Below, one piece after another: positions 16,669 through 25,267 of a DNA stretch of 39,816 nucleotides (within the stretch, counting starts at the first letter, position 1; each line of letters opens with the position of its first letter). Below the pieces are notes generated by a model, which was not told the DNA's origin, searched no databases, and was given only the letters and a program-made list of their open reading frames with translations. Origin of the DNA: Sphingobacterium siyangense (GTDB taxonomy: Bacteria > Bacteroidota > Bacteroidia > Sphingobacteriales > Sphingobacteriaceae); NCBI RefSeq assembly GCF_007830445.1, contig NZ_VLKR01000045.1, forward strand, positions 1 through 39,816, given 5' to 3'. Made by a program: the position numbers and the translations under genes.

Positions 16669-17799
16669 TTATTTACTCGAATTGTCTATTTGTCTTTCGA
16701 TTTTAATTGAATGGGTATAGATTTTTCCGTCATTACCCTGTGTGATTCCGCCGGATACTCTGATAAGATCGTCTTGAGGCTGATTGTCTTTATATGTAGG
16801 GAAATAGAAGTCAACACTTCTCGCAATACGGCTCAAAGTGCCATCGAAAGGCTCGTCGCCGGAATCTGATATTAACTTGAGGCTTTTTGGATTAGCCATT
16901 CCGCTTTTCTTTACTTCCACTAAGTAAGAAAAATTAACCTGTTTGGTGATGTCTAGCCCGGTTTTATTGAGATTGTCGTTAAAACGTTTGGTTAGGAATG
17001 CATAAAAATTGGAATAATCATCAAAGCTGCAGGACTTACCGTTAAATAGTTCCGCTCGTATAAAATAGTCGTAAGGGAGGATACTTAGCGACATGAAATC
17101 CTCATTATTTAGATCTCCATTGTCGTCATAGGTCGTTGTGAGTACACCATTTGCAAAGCGTTGTGTCATGGCGTAAACTGCTTGCTGACCTACATTGTAG
17201 AAATATGTATTCCAGTTTCCCTGCGGCCTACCGTTTTTTACCTTTCCTTTGCGTAGATAGAAATCAAAACCGAACTCCGTAAAACCTTCAAAAGGAATAG
17301 AAAATTCATAGTTGCCTTCGCCGTCTATCACCTCCTGTTTGCCTCTGTTGTCCCAGTAATCTTTGATAAAATAGCCTTGCTCATTATAGGCAATGGTTAA
17401 TAAGGGTTTTCCATCCGGGTAGTAATATTTCCAATCACCGGTTGGATGGTTGTTTTGAAAATTTACTTCCCATTTTAGCACTCCGTTCGGATGAAAGGCT
17501 TGGAATAAGCCTTCTTTTTTACCATCTTTATAGGAACCAATGAGTATTCTCGATCCATTTGGCGCAAAATCGCGGAACTCTCCATCAAAAACTTGCTTTG
17601 CAAAATCAAATTTGCTCACACGTTCGATCGTTTTAAACTCACATTCTTTTGAAACTAAATAATAATATTTGTCAAAATAAAAGCGAATCAATCCCTGGTC
17701 TAGTTTTTCATAGAATACAGGTTTGTCATCTTGCGCATGTAGCTTTGTAAAGCTACAGACACACAATAATAATAAGATATGGATGAGTTTTCTAATCAT
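16669..17799 (-). CDS. Exported MORN-repeat protein
   Basis: A 376-residue exported protein. After a signal peptide (1-23, cut near LHAQ) come tandem MORN-type beta-hairpins: GSRILIGSYKDGKKEGLFQAF, PNGVLKWEVNFQNNHPTGDW, YYPDGKPLLTIAYNEQGYF and GKVKNGRPQGNWNTYF. The C-terminal 100 residues (NFSYLVEVKKSGMANPKSLKLISDSGDEPFDGTL) look like a TonB C-terminal-like or related alpha/beta module, a common pairing with MORN repeats in Bacteroidota. Its role is unknown; these proteins are usually annotated as YwqK-like antitoxins without evidence. The start is 4 bp downstream of the polA stop, so it is cotranscribed with polA and psd. Confidence 0.8.
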   Translation of the reverse strand: MIRKLIHILLLLCVCSFTKLHAQDDKPVFYEKLDQGLIRFYFDKYYYLVSKECEFKTIERVSKFDFAKQVFDGEFRDFAPNGSRILIGSYKDGKKEGLFQAFHPNGVLKWEVNFQNNHPTGDWKYYYPDGKPLLTIAYNEQGYFIKDYWDNRGKQEVIDGEGNYEFSIPFEGFTEFGFDFYLRKGKVKNGRPQGNWNTYFYNVGQQAVYAMTQRFANGVLTTTYDDNGDLNNEDFMSLSILPYDYFIRAELFNGKSCSFDDYSNFYAFLTKRFNDNLNKTGLDITKQVNFSYLVEVKKSGMANPKSLKLISDSGDEPFDGTLSRIARSVDFYFPTYKDNQPQDDLIRVSGGITQGNDGKIYTHSIKIERQIDNSSK

Positions 17800-17803
17800 A
17801 ACT

Positions 17804-20605
17804 TTAATGTGCTTCTAGCCAATTTTTGCCTTCTCCAATTTCTACGATCAAAGGAACATTTGTTTTTATAGCATTGGACATTTTATCCAAAATGATTTTT
17901 TTGAATACCGCTACCTCGTCTTTAGGTACGTCAAAAACCAATTCATCATGCACCTGCATGATCATTTTGCCGGATAAACCTCGCTGCTCAATTTCCTTTT
18001 GAATGGCGATCATGGCAAGTTTGATTAAATCTGCTGCTGATCCTTGGATCGGAGCGTTGATAGCGTTTCTTTCTGCGAATCCGCGGACGGTCATGTTTGC
18101 GGAATTGATATCTCTCAGATAACGTCTCCGTTTTAAAATTGTTTCAACGTAACCATTCTCCTTTGCAAACTCGACGGCATCACTCATGTATTTTTTTATC
18201 CCTGTATATTGGTTAAAATATTCATTGATGATATCGGATGCTTCTTTACGTGATATGCCAAGATTTTGAGAAAGGCCAAATGCCGACTGACCATATATAA
18301 TGCCGAAGTTAACTGCTTTCGCGTTGCGACGTTGTTCAGAAGTAACGGCATCAAAATCCATATTGTATACTTTCGCGGCTGTTGCTCGGTGGATATCATG
18401 ACCTTGGCTAAACGCTTCCATCATATTTTGATCTTTACTTAGCTCTGCAATTAGGCGAAGTTCAATCTGCGAATAATCGGCAGAGAGGATCACATTGTCT
18501 TCAGATCTTGGGATAAAGGCTTTTCTGACTTCTCTCCCCCGCTCGGTACGGATCGGGATGTTCTGCAAGTTCGGATTCGTTGAGCTCAGACGGCCTGTTG
18601 CGGCAACCGCTTGATTGTAGGACGTATGAATGAGCCCTGTTTCGGGGTTTATCAACTCAGGTAGTGCATCAACATAGGTTGATTTGAGTTTTTGCATTTG
18701 CCTAAAGTTTAAAATATCTTGGACGATATCTGATTTATGGGCCAAAGCTAATAACACATCTTCACCTGTTTTATACTGTCCCGTTTTTGTTTTTTTAGCT
18801 TTAGGATCCAGTTGCAGTTTATCGAATAAGACTTCACCCAATTGTTTAGGGGATGCGATATTGAAATTTACACCTGCTTTCTCAAAGATAGCTTCCTCGA
18901 GATTTTTAATGTCCTGCTCCAGTGTTTTTGAAAATTCTTCAAGTGCCGGAACATCAATTTTTACACCGTTTCGTTCAATTTCAGCGAGGATATATACTAA
19001 TGGAAATTCAACATCCTGAGCGAGCTGCATAGTGTTGGTCTCGACAAGAAGAGGTTGAAATATATTTTTGAGCTGTAGCGTGATGTCTGCATCTTCAGCG
19101 GCATATTCTTTTATTTTTTCGACTTCAACGTCGCGCATATTCCCTTGCTTTTTTCCCTTTTCACCGATAAGTTCTGTGATTGATACCGGGCTGTAATTTA
19201 GGTAATTTTCTGCGAGTACATCCATTCCGTGACGGGTATCTGGATCAATCAGATAATGTGCAAGCATGGTGTCAAAAAGGGTGCCTTGTACTTTTACACC
19301 ATAGCGTGCTAATAATAAAATATCGTACTTGATGTTTTGTCCTATTTTTTCAATTTTTGGGTTTTCTAAAGCGCCCTTGAAAATATCGACTATAGCCTGA
19401 GCGCTATCACGATCGGCAGGTGTTGGGACATAATATGCTTTTGCGTTCTCAAAAGAAAATGATAAGCCCACAATGTCCGCAAGGTTTGCATCTAATCCTG
19501 TTGTTTCTGTGTCAAAACAAAAACTATCCAAAGAAGCAAGCTGTTGAGCGAGCGCTACTTGTTTTTCGTTTGTATCAACCAAAACATACTCATGTGCGGT
19601 ATTATGGATGTTATTTATTGCTGCATTTTCGACGCTAACTTCGGTAACAATTTCGGTGGTGGTAATTGTCGTTGTTGTGGTCGAAAATAGATCCATTTGT
19701 CCATTTGTAGGGCTGCTCTTGTCAAGGACGGAGAAATCTTCGCCGAAAACTCGTTTTCCAAGTGTTCGGAATTCTAATTCAGCAAATAGCGGTTCAAGGA
19801 TTTCTTTGTTTGGATCTTCCAGTTCTAGCGATTTTTCATCGAGTTCAATAGGTACATCCAATAAAATAGTGGCTAATTTTTTGGAGATGAGCCCTTGTTC
19901 TGCAAAATTCTCTACGTTTTCACGCATTTTTCCTTTTAGTTGGTCCGCGTTAGCGATAATGCCTTCGACAGATCCGTATTCCTGAACAAGTTTTTTCGCT
20001 GTTTTCTCTCCAATACCAGGTATACCAGGGATATTGTCTACGGCATCACCCCAAAGACCGAGAATATCGATGACCTGGCAAACATCAGAAATTTCCCATT
20101 TTTCAAGAATCTCTTTGACACCTTGTACTTCTGCTCCATTACCCATGCGAGCAGGTTTGTAGATAAAGATATTTTCAGACACAAGTTGCCCAAAATCTTT
20201 ATCGGGTGTCATGCAATAGATTTGAAAGTCCTGTTTCTCGGCCTTTTTTGCAAGTGTTCCGATAATATCATCGGCTTCGTATCCATCCATCGTGATAATT
20301 GGGATATTGAAGCCCTCGATTAAGCGATTTATATAGGGGATAGAAGCAGCAAGGTCTTCTGGCATTTTCTCCCGATGTGCTTTATAAGCTTCAAATTCAA
20401 TATGTCGAGCGGTAGGTGCCGCTGTGTCGAACACTACTGCTATGTGGGAAGGTTGCTGATTTTTCAATACATCCAATAATGTATTGGTAAATCCCATGAT
20501 TGCTCCTGTATTTAACCCTGTTGAGGTAATTCGGGGAGTTTTGCTCAAAGCAAAATAAGCTCTATATATGAGAGCCATTCCGTCTAAAAGAAATAGTTTT
20601 TTCAC
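17804..20605 (-). CDS. polA: DNA polymerase I
   Basis: A 933-residue repair and Okazaki-fragment polymerase with all three domains. The 5'-nuclease occupies 1-290 (YEADDIIGTLA, GDAVDNIPGIPGIGEKTA). The 3'-5' proofreading domain (about 340-530) keeps the metal-binding Asp365-Thr-Glu367 (FDTETTGLD) and YAAEDADITLQL, so proofreading should work. The polymerase domain has DYSQIELR, RRNAKAVNFGIIYG and QVHDELVF. The start is GTG at 20603-20605, chosen because MKKLFLLDGMALIYRAYFA is the usual family beginning; the first ATG is nine residues later. A Thr-rich linker (309-317) separates the two nuclease domains. Divergent from rsgA; a -7-like TACCTTTG lies at 20629-20636. Confidence 0.97.
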   Translation of the reverse strand: MKKLFLLDGMALIYRAYFALSKTPRITSTGLNTGAIMGFTNTLLDVLKNQQPSHIAVVFDTAAPTARHIEFEAYKAHREKMPEDLAASIPYINRLIEGFNIPIITMDGYEADDIIGTLAKKAEKQDFQIYCMTPDKDFGQLVSENIFIYKPARMGNGAEVQGVKEILEKWEISDVCQVIDILGLWGDAVDNIPGIPGIGEKTAKKLVQEYGSVEGIIANADQLKGKMRENVENFAEQGLISKKLATILLDVPIELDEKSLELEDPNKEILEPLFAELEFRTLGKRVFGEDFSVLDKSSPTNGQMDLFSTTTTTITTTEIVTEVSVENAAINNIHNTAHEYVLVDTNEKQVALAQQLASLDSFCFDTETTGLDANLADIVGLSFSFENAKAYYVPTPADRDSAQAIVDIFKGALENPKIEKIGQNIKYDILLLARYGVKVQGTLFDTMLAHYLIDPDTRHGMDVLAENYLNYSPVSITELIGEKGKKQGNMRDVEVEKIKEYAAEDADITLQLKNIFQPLLVETNTMQLAQDVEFPLVYILAEIERNGVKIDVPALEEFSKTLEQDIKNLEEAIFEKAGVNFNIASPKQLGEVLFDKLQLDPKAKKTKTGQYKTGEDVLLALAHKSDIVQDILNFRQMQKLKSTYVDALPELINPETGLIHTSYNQAVAATGRLSSTNPNLQNIPIRTERGREVRKAFIPRSEDNVILSADYSQIELRLIAELSKDQNMMEAFSQGHDIHRATAAKVYNMDFDAVTSEQRRNAKAVNFGIIYGQSAFGLSQNLGISRKEASDIINEYFNQYTGIKKYMSDAVEFAKENGYVETILKRRRYLRDINSANMTVRGFAERNAINAPIQGSAADLIKLAMIAIQKEIEQRGLSGKMIMQVHDELVFDVPKDEVAVFKKIILDKMSNAIKTNVPLIVEIGEGKNWLEAH

Positions 20606-20711
20606 AAAATTGAATTTTAGTCTCCTTACAAAGGTAAGAAATTCATCAAAGGGTAAGTTTAATAAATTTTTCCGATTTTTGTACTATGACACATTTAATG
20701 CAACAGGATTT

Positions 20712-21632
20712 ATGAGAGGACTGGTAACTAAATCGACAGGTAGTTGGTACCAAGTTTTGGGTGAAGATGATAAAAGATACGACTGCCGTATCAAAGGAAA
20801 GTTTCGTACCAAAGGAATAAAAACGACTAATCCTGTTGCTGTGGGTGATTGGGTGCATTTTGATGTGGAACCTGATCAGGAAAGTGCGGTCATTCACGAA
20901 CTGGAACCTCGTCGAAATTATATTATTCGAAAATCCGTCAATCTGTCCAAGCAAACTCAAATTATCGGAGCAAACCTGGATCAGGCTTTTTTAGTGGTGA
21001 CACTTGCCTCGCCACCAACTTCTTTGGGTTTTATCGATCGCTTTCTAGTAACAACAGAGGCGTACGGAATTCCTGCGGTAATTATTTTCAATAAATTGGA
21101 TCTTTTTAGTGATGAAGGATTGGAGATATTGGCCGACTATAAAGCTATTTATGAACATATTGGTTACCCCTGTTTCGAGGTTTCTGCGTTAACCGGTACA
21201 AACATCGACGTTGTCAAGCAACTGCTTAAAGATAAAATAACCTTGGTATCAGGCCATTCCGGGGTTGGTAAATCAACGTTGATTAATGCAATCGTCCCTG
21301 AATATGGGTTGAAAACTGGTGAAATCTCCGATTGGTCCGACAAAGGAAAGCATACAACTACTTTTGCTGAGATGTTCGATCTCCATTTTGGAGGGAAGCT
21401 AATTGATACGCCTGGTATTCGTGAGTTGGGAATTGTCGATATAGAAAAACAGGAGCTATCCCATTTTTTTCCAGAGATGCGCGCGTTGATGAATCAATGT
21501 CGATTTCATAATTGTAGGCATATCAATGAACCCGGTTGTGTCATTATGGAGGCTGTGGAAGAAGGCTCTATTGAGAGTTCGCGCTACGATAGCTACCTCA
21601 GTATATATCATAATGAGGATAGTAGATCTTAA
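20712..21632 (+). CDS. rsgA: Ribosome small subunit-dependent GTPase RsgA
   Basis: A 306-residue GTPase that acts late in 30S subunit maturation. An N-terminal OB fold (1-75, MRGLVTKSTGSWYQVL) precedes a circularly permuted G domain, with motifs in the order G4 (NKLD, 127-130), G1 (GHSGVGKST, 181-189) and G3 (DTPG, 232-235). The C-terminal zinc knuckle is complete (Cys263, Cys268, His270, Cys276). The start at 20712 fits the family; the frame is open further upstream, to 20568, but this would overlap the polA start and add unrelated residues. It converges on the unknown gene at 21722 with a shared bidirectional terminator between. Confidence 0.96.
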   Translation: MRGLVTKSTGSWYQVLGEDDKRYDCRIKGKFRTKGIKTTNPVAVGDWVHFDVEPDQESAVIHELEPRRNYIIRKSVNLSKQTQIIGANLDQAFLVVTLASPPTSLGFIDRFLVTTEAYGIPAVIIFNKLDLFSDEGLEILADYKAIYEHIGYPCFEVSALTGTNIDVVKQLLKDKITLVSGHSGVGKSTLINAIVPEYGLKTGEISDWSDKGKHTTTFAEMFDLHFGGKLIDTPGIRELGIVDIEKQELSHFFPEMRALMNQCRFHNCRHINEPGCVIMEAVEEGSIESSRYDSYLSIYHNEDSRS

Positions 21633-21656
21633 TCTATATAAATCTTAATCTTTATA

Positions 21657-21697
21657 AAAAAATAGCGCCTTCTTACATCAAGAAGGCGCTATTTTTT
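21657..21697. terminator. Bidirectional terminator between rsgA and the convergent unknown gene
   Basis: A 17-bp perfect stem (21657-21673 with 21681-21697, core TAGCGCCTTCT) has A6 at one end and T6 at the other, so it has a U-tract in both directions. It ends rsgA from the left and the minus-strand gene at 21722 from the right. Confidence 0.9.
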
Positions 21698-21721
21698 GTA
21701 AAACGAGATAGGATGAAGCCC

Positions 21722-24175
21722 TTAATGTATCGCTTGTGTTAAATTTAGAAAATCACGGAGATAGGTACACTCCCGCGAAGCGATTGTAAAGAAAGGCGTA
21801 TCCTTATATTGTGTACTCAATTCTTTGAAGTATTTATTTTGCATCGAAAAACGATAGAAAGGATTCTTTAATGGCGAATCATAGTATTGCCAACGCGATT
21901 CATTGGTATAGACAAAATCTTTCTGCTCACATTTGGCAAGCATAAAGGTACATTTCGCTTTGAACTCTTTGTCTGTGCTCAGCGTACGCGCTTTGCTGTA
22001 CCATTCTTTTGCTGATTTTGTCTGTAGATAATTTCGTTGCCAGTGAAGTGTCGAAGCGGCGTGGTTGTCGGTGGACGACCAGTCATAGGACACCAGGGAC
22101 CAAGCATTTCCATAGGTACTAGTCTGATAAATACCGGTGGCCATTTGGAAATAATAATCGGCTTTTTTCTGGTTGTTCTTTTCCGTTTTTATGGCATTTT
22201 CCAAGCGTGCCATCCGTTCAGCATATTTTAGCTTAGTGGTGGACTCTTTACCATATTTTTTAGGGTAATCATTTATCGTTACAATAAATGGATTCGGTGT
22301 AATATCGCTTTCATCCGCATCGTACCAGTTTTTAATTTCTTTTATTTTATGGTCTTTAGGAAGTCCCACTAAAGTTTTTGCTGCTTTTTGGAAATCCAGT
22401 TCGCGCAAATAAGTTGTACCCAGTAATTCGGTGAGATAATCCCTATTAAAATGTTTGATATCTTTCAATAAGAATTTAGACAGGGTGTTCTGTTGGGAAT
22501 TGTCCGACAATAAATTCCTTATTTTTAACAGCGTTTTAGGTGTAAGGCTATTTTCCCAAAAGTGCATTGTTGTCCACTGCATATTATCTTCCAATGAGTC
22601 TTTCACAAAGCCATAGTTGTAAAAAGCATCTGCCTTTACAGCAGCTAAACTAGCCATAGCGGTGTCTTGTGTGTTCAAATAGTGTTTTACAACAAGATTT
22701 TGTAAAATGTTCCGGCAGATTAAACTATAGTTGCTGTATTCAAAAGCACTATAACCCCAGTTTTGTTTGCGGATATCTTCTTTACCATCTAGTTTTGCTT
22801 TTTCTTCTAACCACGATAAGGTTTTGGTCAATTGAACTTCATCCAGCTGCTTACTGCTTTGCCAGTCCGTCAATTGTGTGAGCAATCGGGTAATTTGAAG
22901 CTGATCAATCAATTTTGGACTGAGGTCAGTCTCTTTTATTCCAGCAAGGTATTCTTTTGCTAAAGCATTTTCCTTATTCATCCAACTTAGGTAGGCAGCA
23001 GTAATAAGGCCCATTTGGGGTTGAACATATTTTTTGTCGCGATAAAGTTTTAGGGCAAAATTGCGAAGAGAATCCAGATGTAGTTTAACTTTTCCTTTAT
23101 CGTCATTTTTACTGTAGTAATTATAATTATCGTTACTGAGGTAAAAAGACTCGTTCATTTCTGTTTCTATCTTATTGACTTCGCGTCCCAATAGTACGGC
23201 ATTTACGGTGTTGGCAGGATCGAGCTGATAGCAGTCGCTCAGATATTTCAGGGCATAGTCACTTGTGCCAAAGCCTATGATAGCATTGATATTGAACCGA
23301 TCCGCATCATTTTTTGCATATTGAAATATCTCAGCATCACTGGCTGTGATATAATGGAAATTAGCATAAGCGAGGATGCGCCTTTCTGGACTGGCAGTGA
23401 ATAATTTAGAAAAGAGATAAGCTGCCCTTGCAGGATCACCATTTTTGCGGACAGCCCCCGCATAGTTGGATAGTGCCCAATTGAGGATAGCTTCGTCTCC
23501 CTTAGCAGATTGCAGGTACTTTTCATAAATCGTCATGCTCTTGGCGTATTCCTGCCCAAATAGATATAAACGGGCAGCTTGATAAGCATAGCGGATATAG
23601 AGAAAGCTATTTTTGGGGTACTTGGAGATCTGCTGTTCGGCGAGTTCAGCTAATTGTGTGATTTCTTTGAAATTTCGGGTATCCGGATCCCAATAGTTAT
23701 GTTGAATATTCGTGATGGGTTCCTGCTTTTTGGTGAACATAAAATAAGCGCGTTCAGCTTCATGTTTTCCGTCAATCAATGTGCTTAAGAACGTATTTCC
23801 TTTAATGGAATCTGGCAGGTTGATCCAAGTCGACTTTTGTTGATTGCTCGCTAAATTAGCGGTTGCAGCGTTGCTGTTGTACATCAATTGCTCGACATCC
23901 TTAACCTTGACCTGCGAACCTAAGTGTTTAGCCCAGGTTTCGGAATTGATTAAACTTTCTTTGACTGGAGCTTCTTCCGTATAAAGAAATTGGTAGGGGA
24001 TAAATTGAAAGGCAGAAAATCCATTGTCCTCCAGATTGGGGAGATAATATGTCGTTTGATTGTCGTAAGGATCCACTTCAGGACCACAGGCGATATTGGT
24101 TGCAATCTCCCCAAAGAAGAAAGCTAATGTAGTGCTAGAAAGTAGCAATAATTTTTTGTAATTCGGCATTGCCAT
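21722..24175 (-). CDS. Large exported protein of unknown function with helical repeats
   Basis: I do not recognise a characterised family. This 817-residue protein has an N-terminal export signal (NYKKLLLLSSTTLAFFFGE) followed by TNIACGPEVDPYDNQTTYY; the Cys29 is lipoprotein-like but the preceding residues (Asn-Ile-Ala) fit a lipobox poorly. The body is mainly helical with TPR-like units (SFLYIRYAYQAARLYLFGQEYAKSMTIYEKYL, NWALSNYAGAVRKNGDPARAAYLFSKLF, KTLVGLPKDHKIKEIKNWY). The C-terminal part (KAKCTFMLAKCEQKDFVY..) also looks repeat-like. Similar ACGPEVDPYD-start proteins occur in Bacteroidota and are annotated hypothetical. Its start overlaps the end of the upstream lipoprotein gene by 41 bp (35 bp if the second Met at 24169 is used), so the two are probably translated together. 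Confidence 0.75.
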   Translation of the reverse strand: MAMPNYKKLLLLSSTTLAFFFGEIATNIACGPEVDPYDNQTTYYLPNLEDNGFSAFQFIPYQFLYTEEAPVKESLINSETWAKHLGSQVKVKDVEQLMYNSNAATANLASNQQKSTWINLPDSIKGNTFLSTLIDGKHEAERAYFMFTKKQEPITNIQHNYWDPDTRNFKEITQLAELAEQQISKYPKNSFLYIRYAYQAARLYLFGQEYAKSMTIYEKYLQSAKGDEAILNWALSNYAGAVRKNGDPARAAYLFSKLFTASPERRILAYANFHYITASDAEIFQYAKNDADRFNINAIIGFGTSDYALKYLSDCYQLDPANTVNAVLLGREVNKIETEMNESFYLSNDNYNYYSKNDDKGKVKLHLDSLRNFALKLYRDKKYVQPQMGLITAAYLSWMNKENALAKEYLAGIKETDLSPKLIDQLQITRLLTQLTDWQSSKQLDEVQLTKTLSWLEEKAKLDGKEDIRKQNWGYSAFEYSNYSLICRNILQNLVVKHYLNTQDTAMASLAAVKADAFYNYGFVKDSLEDNMQWTTMHFWENSLTPKTLLKIRNLLSDNSQQNTLSKFLLKDIKHFNRDYLTELLGTTYLRELDFQKAAKTLVGLPKDHKIKEIKNWYDADESDITPNPFIVTINDYPKKYGKESTTKLKYAERMARLENAIKTEKNNQKKADYYFQMATGIYQTSTYGNAWSLVSYDWSSTDNHAASTLHWQRNYLQTKSAKEWYSKARTLSTDKEFKAKCTFMLAKCEQKDFVYTNESRWQYYDSPLKNPFYRFSMQNKYFKELSTQYKDTPFFTIASRECTYLRDFLNLTQAIH

Positions 24176-25172
24176 GGTTTGCTAGTGTAGCTTGATCTAA
24201 ATGATAAAAAATAATCCGGTGTTCTTTTCCTTTCAGCTCTCCCTTCAAAAATTTTGCCGTTTGTAAGAGTTCCTCCTGATTGATGGATTCAAAACGTATA
24301 ACATCTCCCTTTTTAAGGTTTGCTTTTGGGAGATCTTTCGTTAAAATATAGAGGTTCGTATTGGGGTTATGGGTAAACAATGACGAGTTTTTGAGATCTT
24401 CTTCATTGATATGTTTTGAAATACCGATGTAATTATTATTTCTGAAAACGACAAACCACTGAAATAGCGGTAATGCAATATCCATTTCCATGGGATAGTT
24501 GCGTAATGTTCCGCTTAGATAGGTCTTGAGGTCCTGTTGATTTAAAATGGAGTTTTGATTGCCAAATTGTCTGAGATTTCCCATGTTGTAACACATTAAC
24601 ATCGCTTTTTTCACAGGCGGAATTCCGCTGGTGACTGTGTTTTTGACCTGGTGTAGCCGCAGAGTAGAGCTCACGACAACATCTTTTAAGGCCGGCAATT
24701 GTTGTAAATAGGTGAGCAGGTAGAAAAATTTATCACGGGATGTCTTTGTCCAATCGCAGTCCAGTTGGAGTTCGGTAAATTTTTCCTTTCCTGCTTGTTG
24801 TATTTTAGCCGTCACAAACGGAACAATTTTATTTGCCAGTCCTCTGATTTGCAGGCTATCCATTTCCACAAAAATACGTTGGTTGACAAATACTACAGGA
24901 ATCAGCTGCTGTTCTTTGGGGACAGGTTGCGAAAACGTAATGGGGCTAATAGGGACGGCTTGTACACCAGATGGATCGAAATCAATATCCATAATGCGGA
25001 CATAGATAGATTTCGCATCAATTTCCTTTAAAGAGCGGCTTTCTACGGTGTCTAACTGGAATACTGTCTTCCAAAAATAGAAGCCTGTTTCATGCTTTGT
25101 TTTGGTGCAGGAACTTAAAAAAAGTAGAGAGAGCGGTACAAGAAATAAAAATAGTTGTGTTTTACGCAGCAT
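24135..25172 (-). CDS. Lipoprotein of unknown function, TIM-barrel-like pattern
   Basis: A 345-residue lipoprotein: MLRKTQLFLFLVPLSLLFLSSC gives a clean lipobox with Cys22. The ATG at 25170-25172 is chosen; the longer frame begins with TTG at 25202. I do not recognise the family. The layout of strands ending in polar or acidic residues, LQLDCDW (135-141), RLHQ (172-175), MLMCYNMG (191-198) and DIALPLFQW (231-239), suggests a glycosidase-like TIM barrel, but this is inference and no catalytic residue is assigned. It is the first gene of a two-gene unit with the overlapping 817-residue gene, and is divergent from the AsmA-like gene (95 bp between starts). Confidence 0.75.
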   Translation of the reverse strand: MLRKTQLFLFLVPLSLLFLSSCTKTKHETGFYFWKTVFQLDTVESRSLKEIDAKSIYVRIMDIDFDPSGVQAVPISPITFSQPVPKEQQLIPVVFVNQRIFVEMDSLQIRGLANKIVPFVTAKIQQAGKEKFTELQLDCDWTKTSRDKFFYLLTYLQQLPALKDVVVSSTLRLHQVKNTVTSGIPPVKKAMLMCYNMGNLRQFGNQNSILNQQDLKTYLSGTLRNYPMEMDIALPLFQWFVVFRNNNYIGISKHINEEDLKNSSLFTHNPNTNLYILTKDLPKANLKKGDVIRFESINQEELLQTAKFLKGELKGKEHRIIFYHLDQATLANHGNAELQKIIATF

Positions 25173-25267
25173 ATTCACTTTATTTAGTCGTAATTCAAAC
25201 AAAATGGGCTTAATTTTGTTTGTTATTCAATAAAATAAAGACGAAATTACAAAGAGATTGTGACTTT

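Noticed and set aside
19608..19985. 125-codon plus-strand frame opposite polA, Val/Ser-rich
   Set aside because: Antisense shadow of the polA coding frame and its Thr-rich linker, with no independent support.
20568..20711. Upstream extension of RsgA overlapping the polA start
   Set aside because: The residues do not fit the OB-fold start of RsgA; the ATG at 20712 does.
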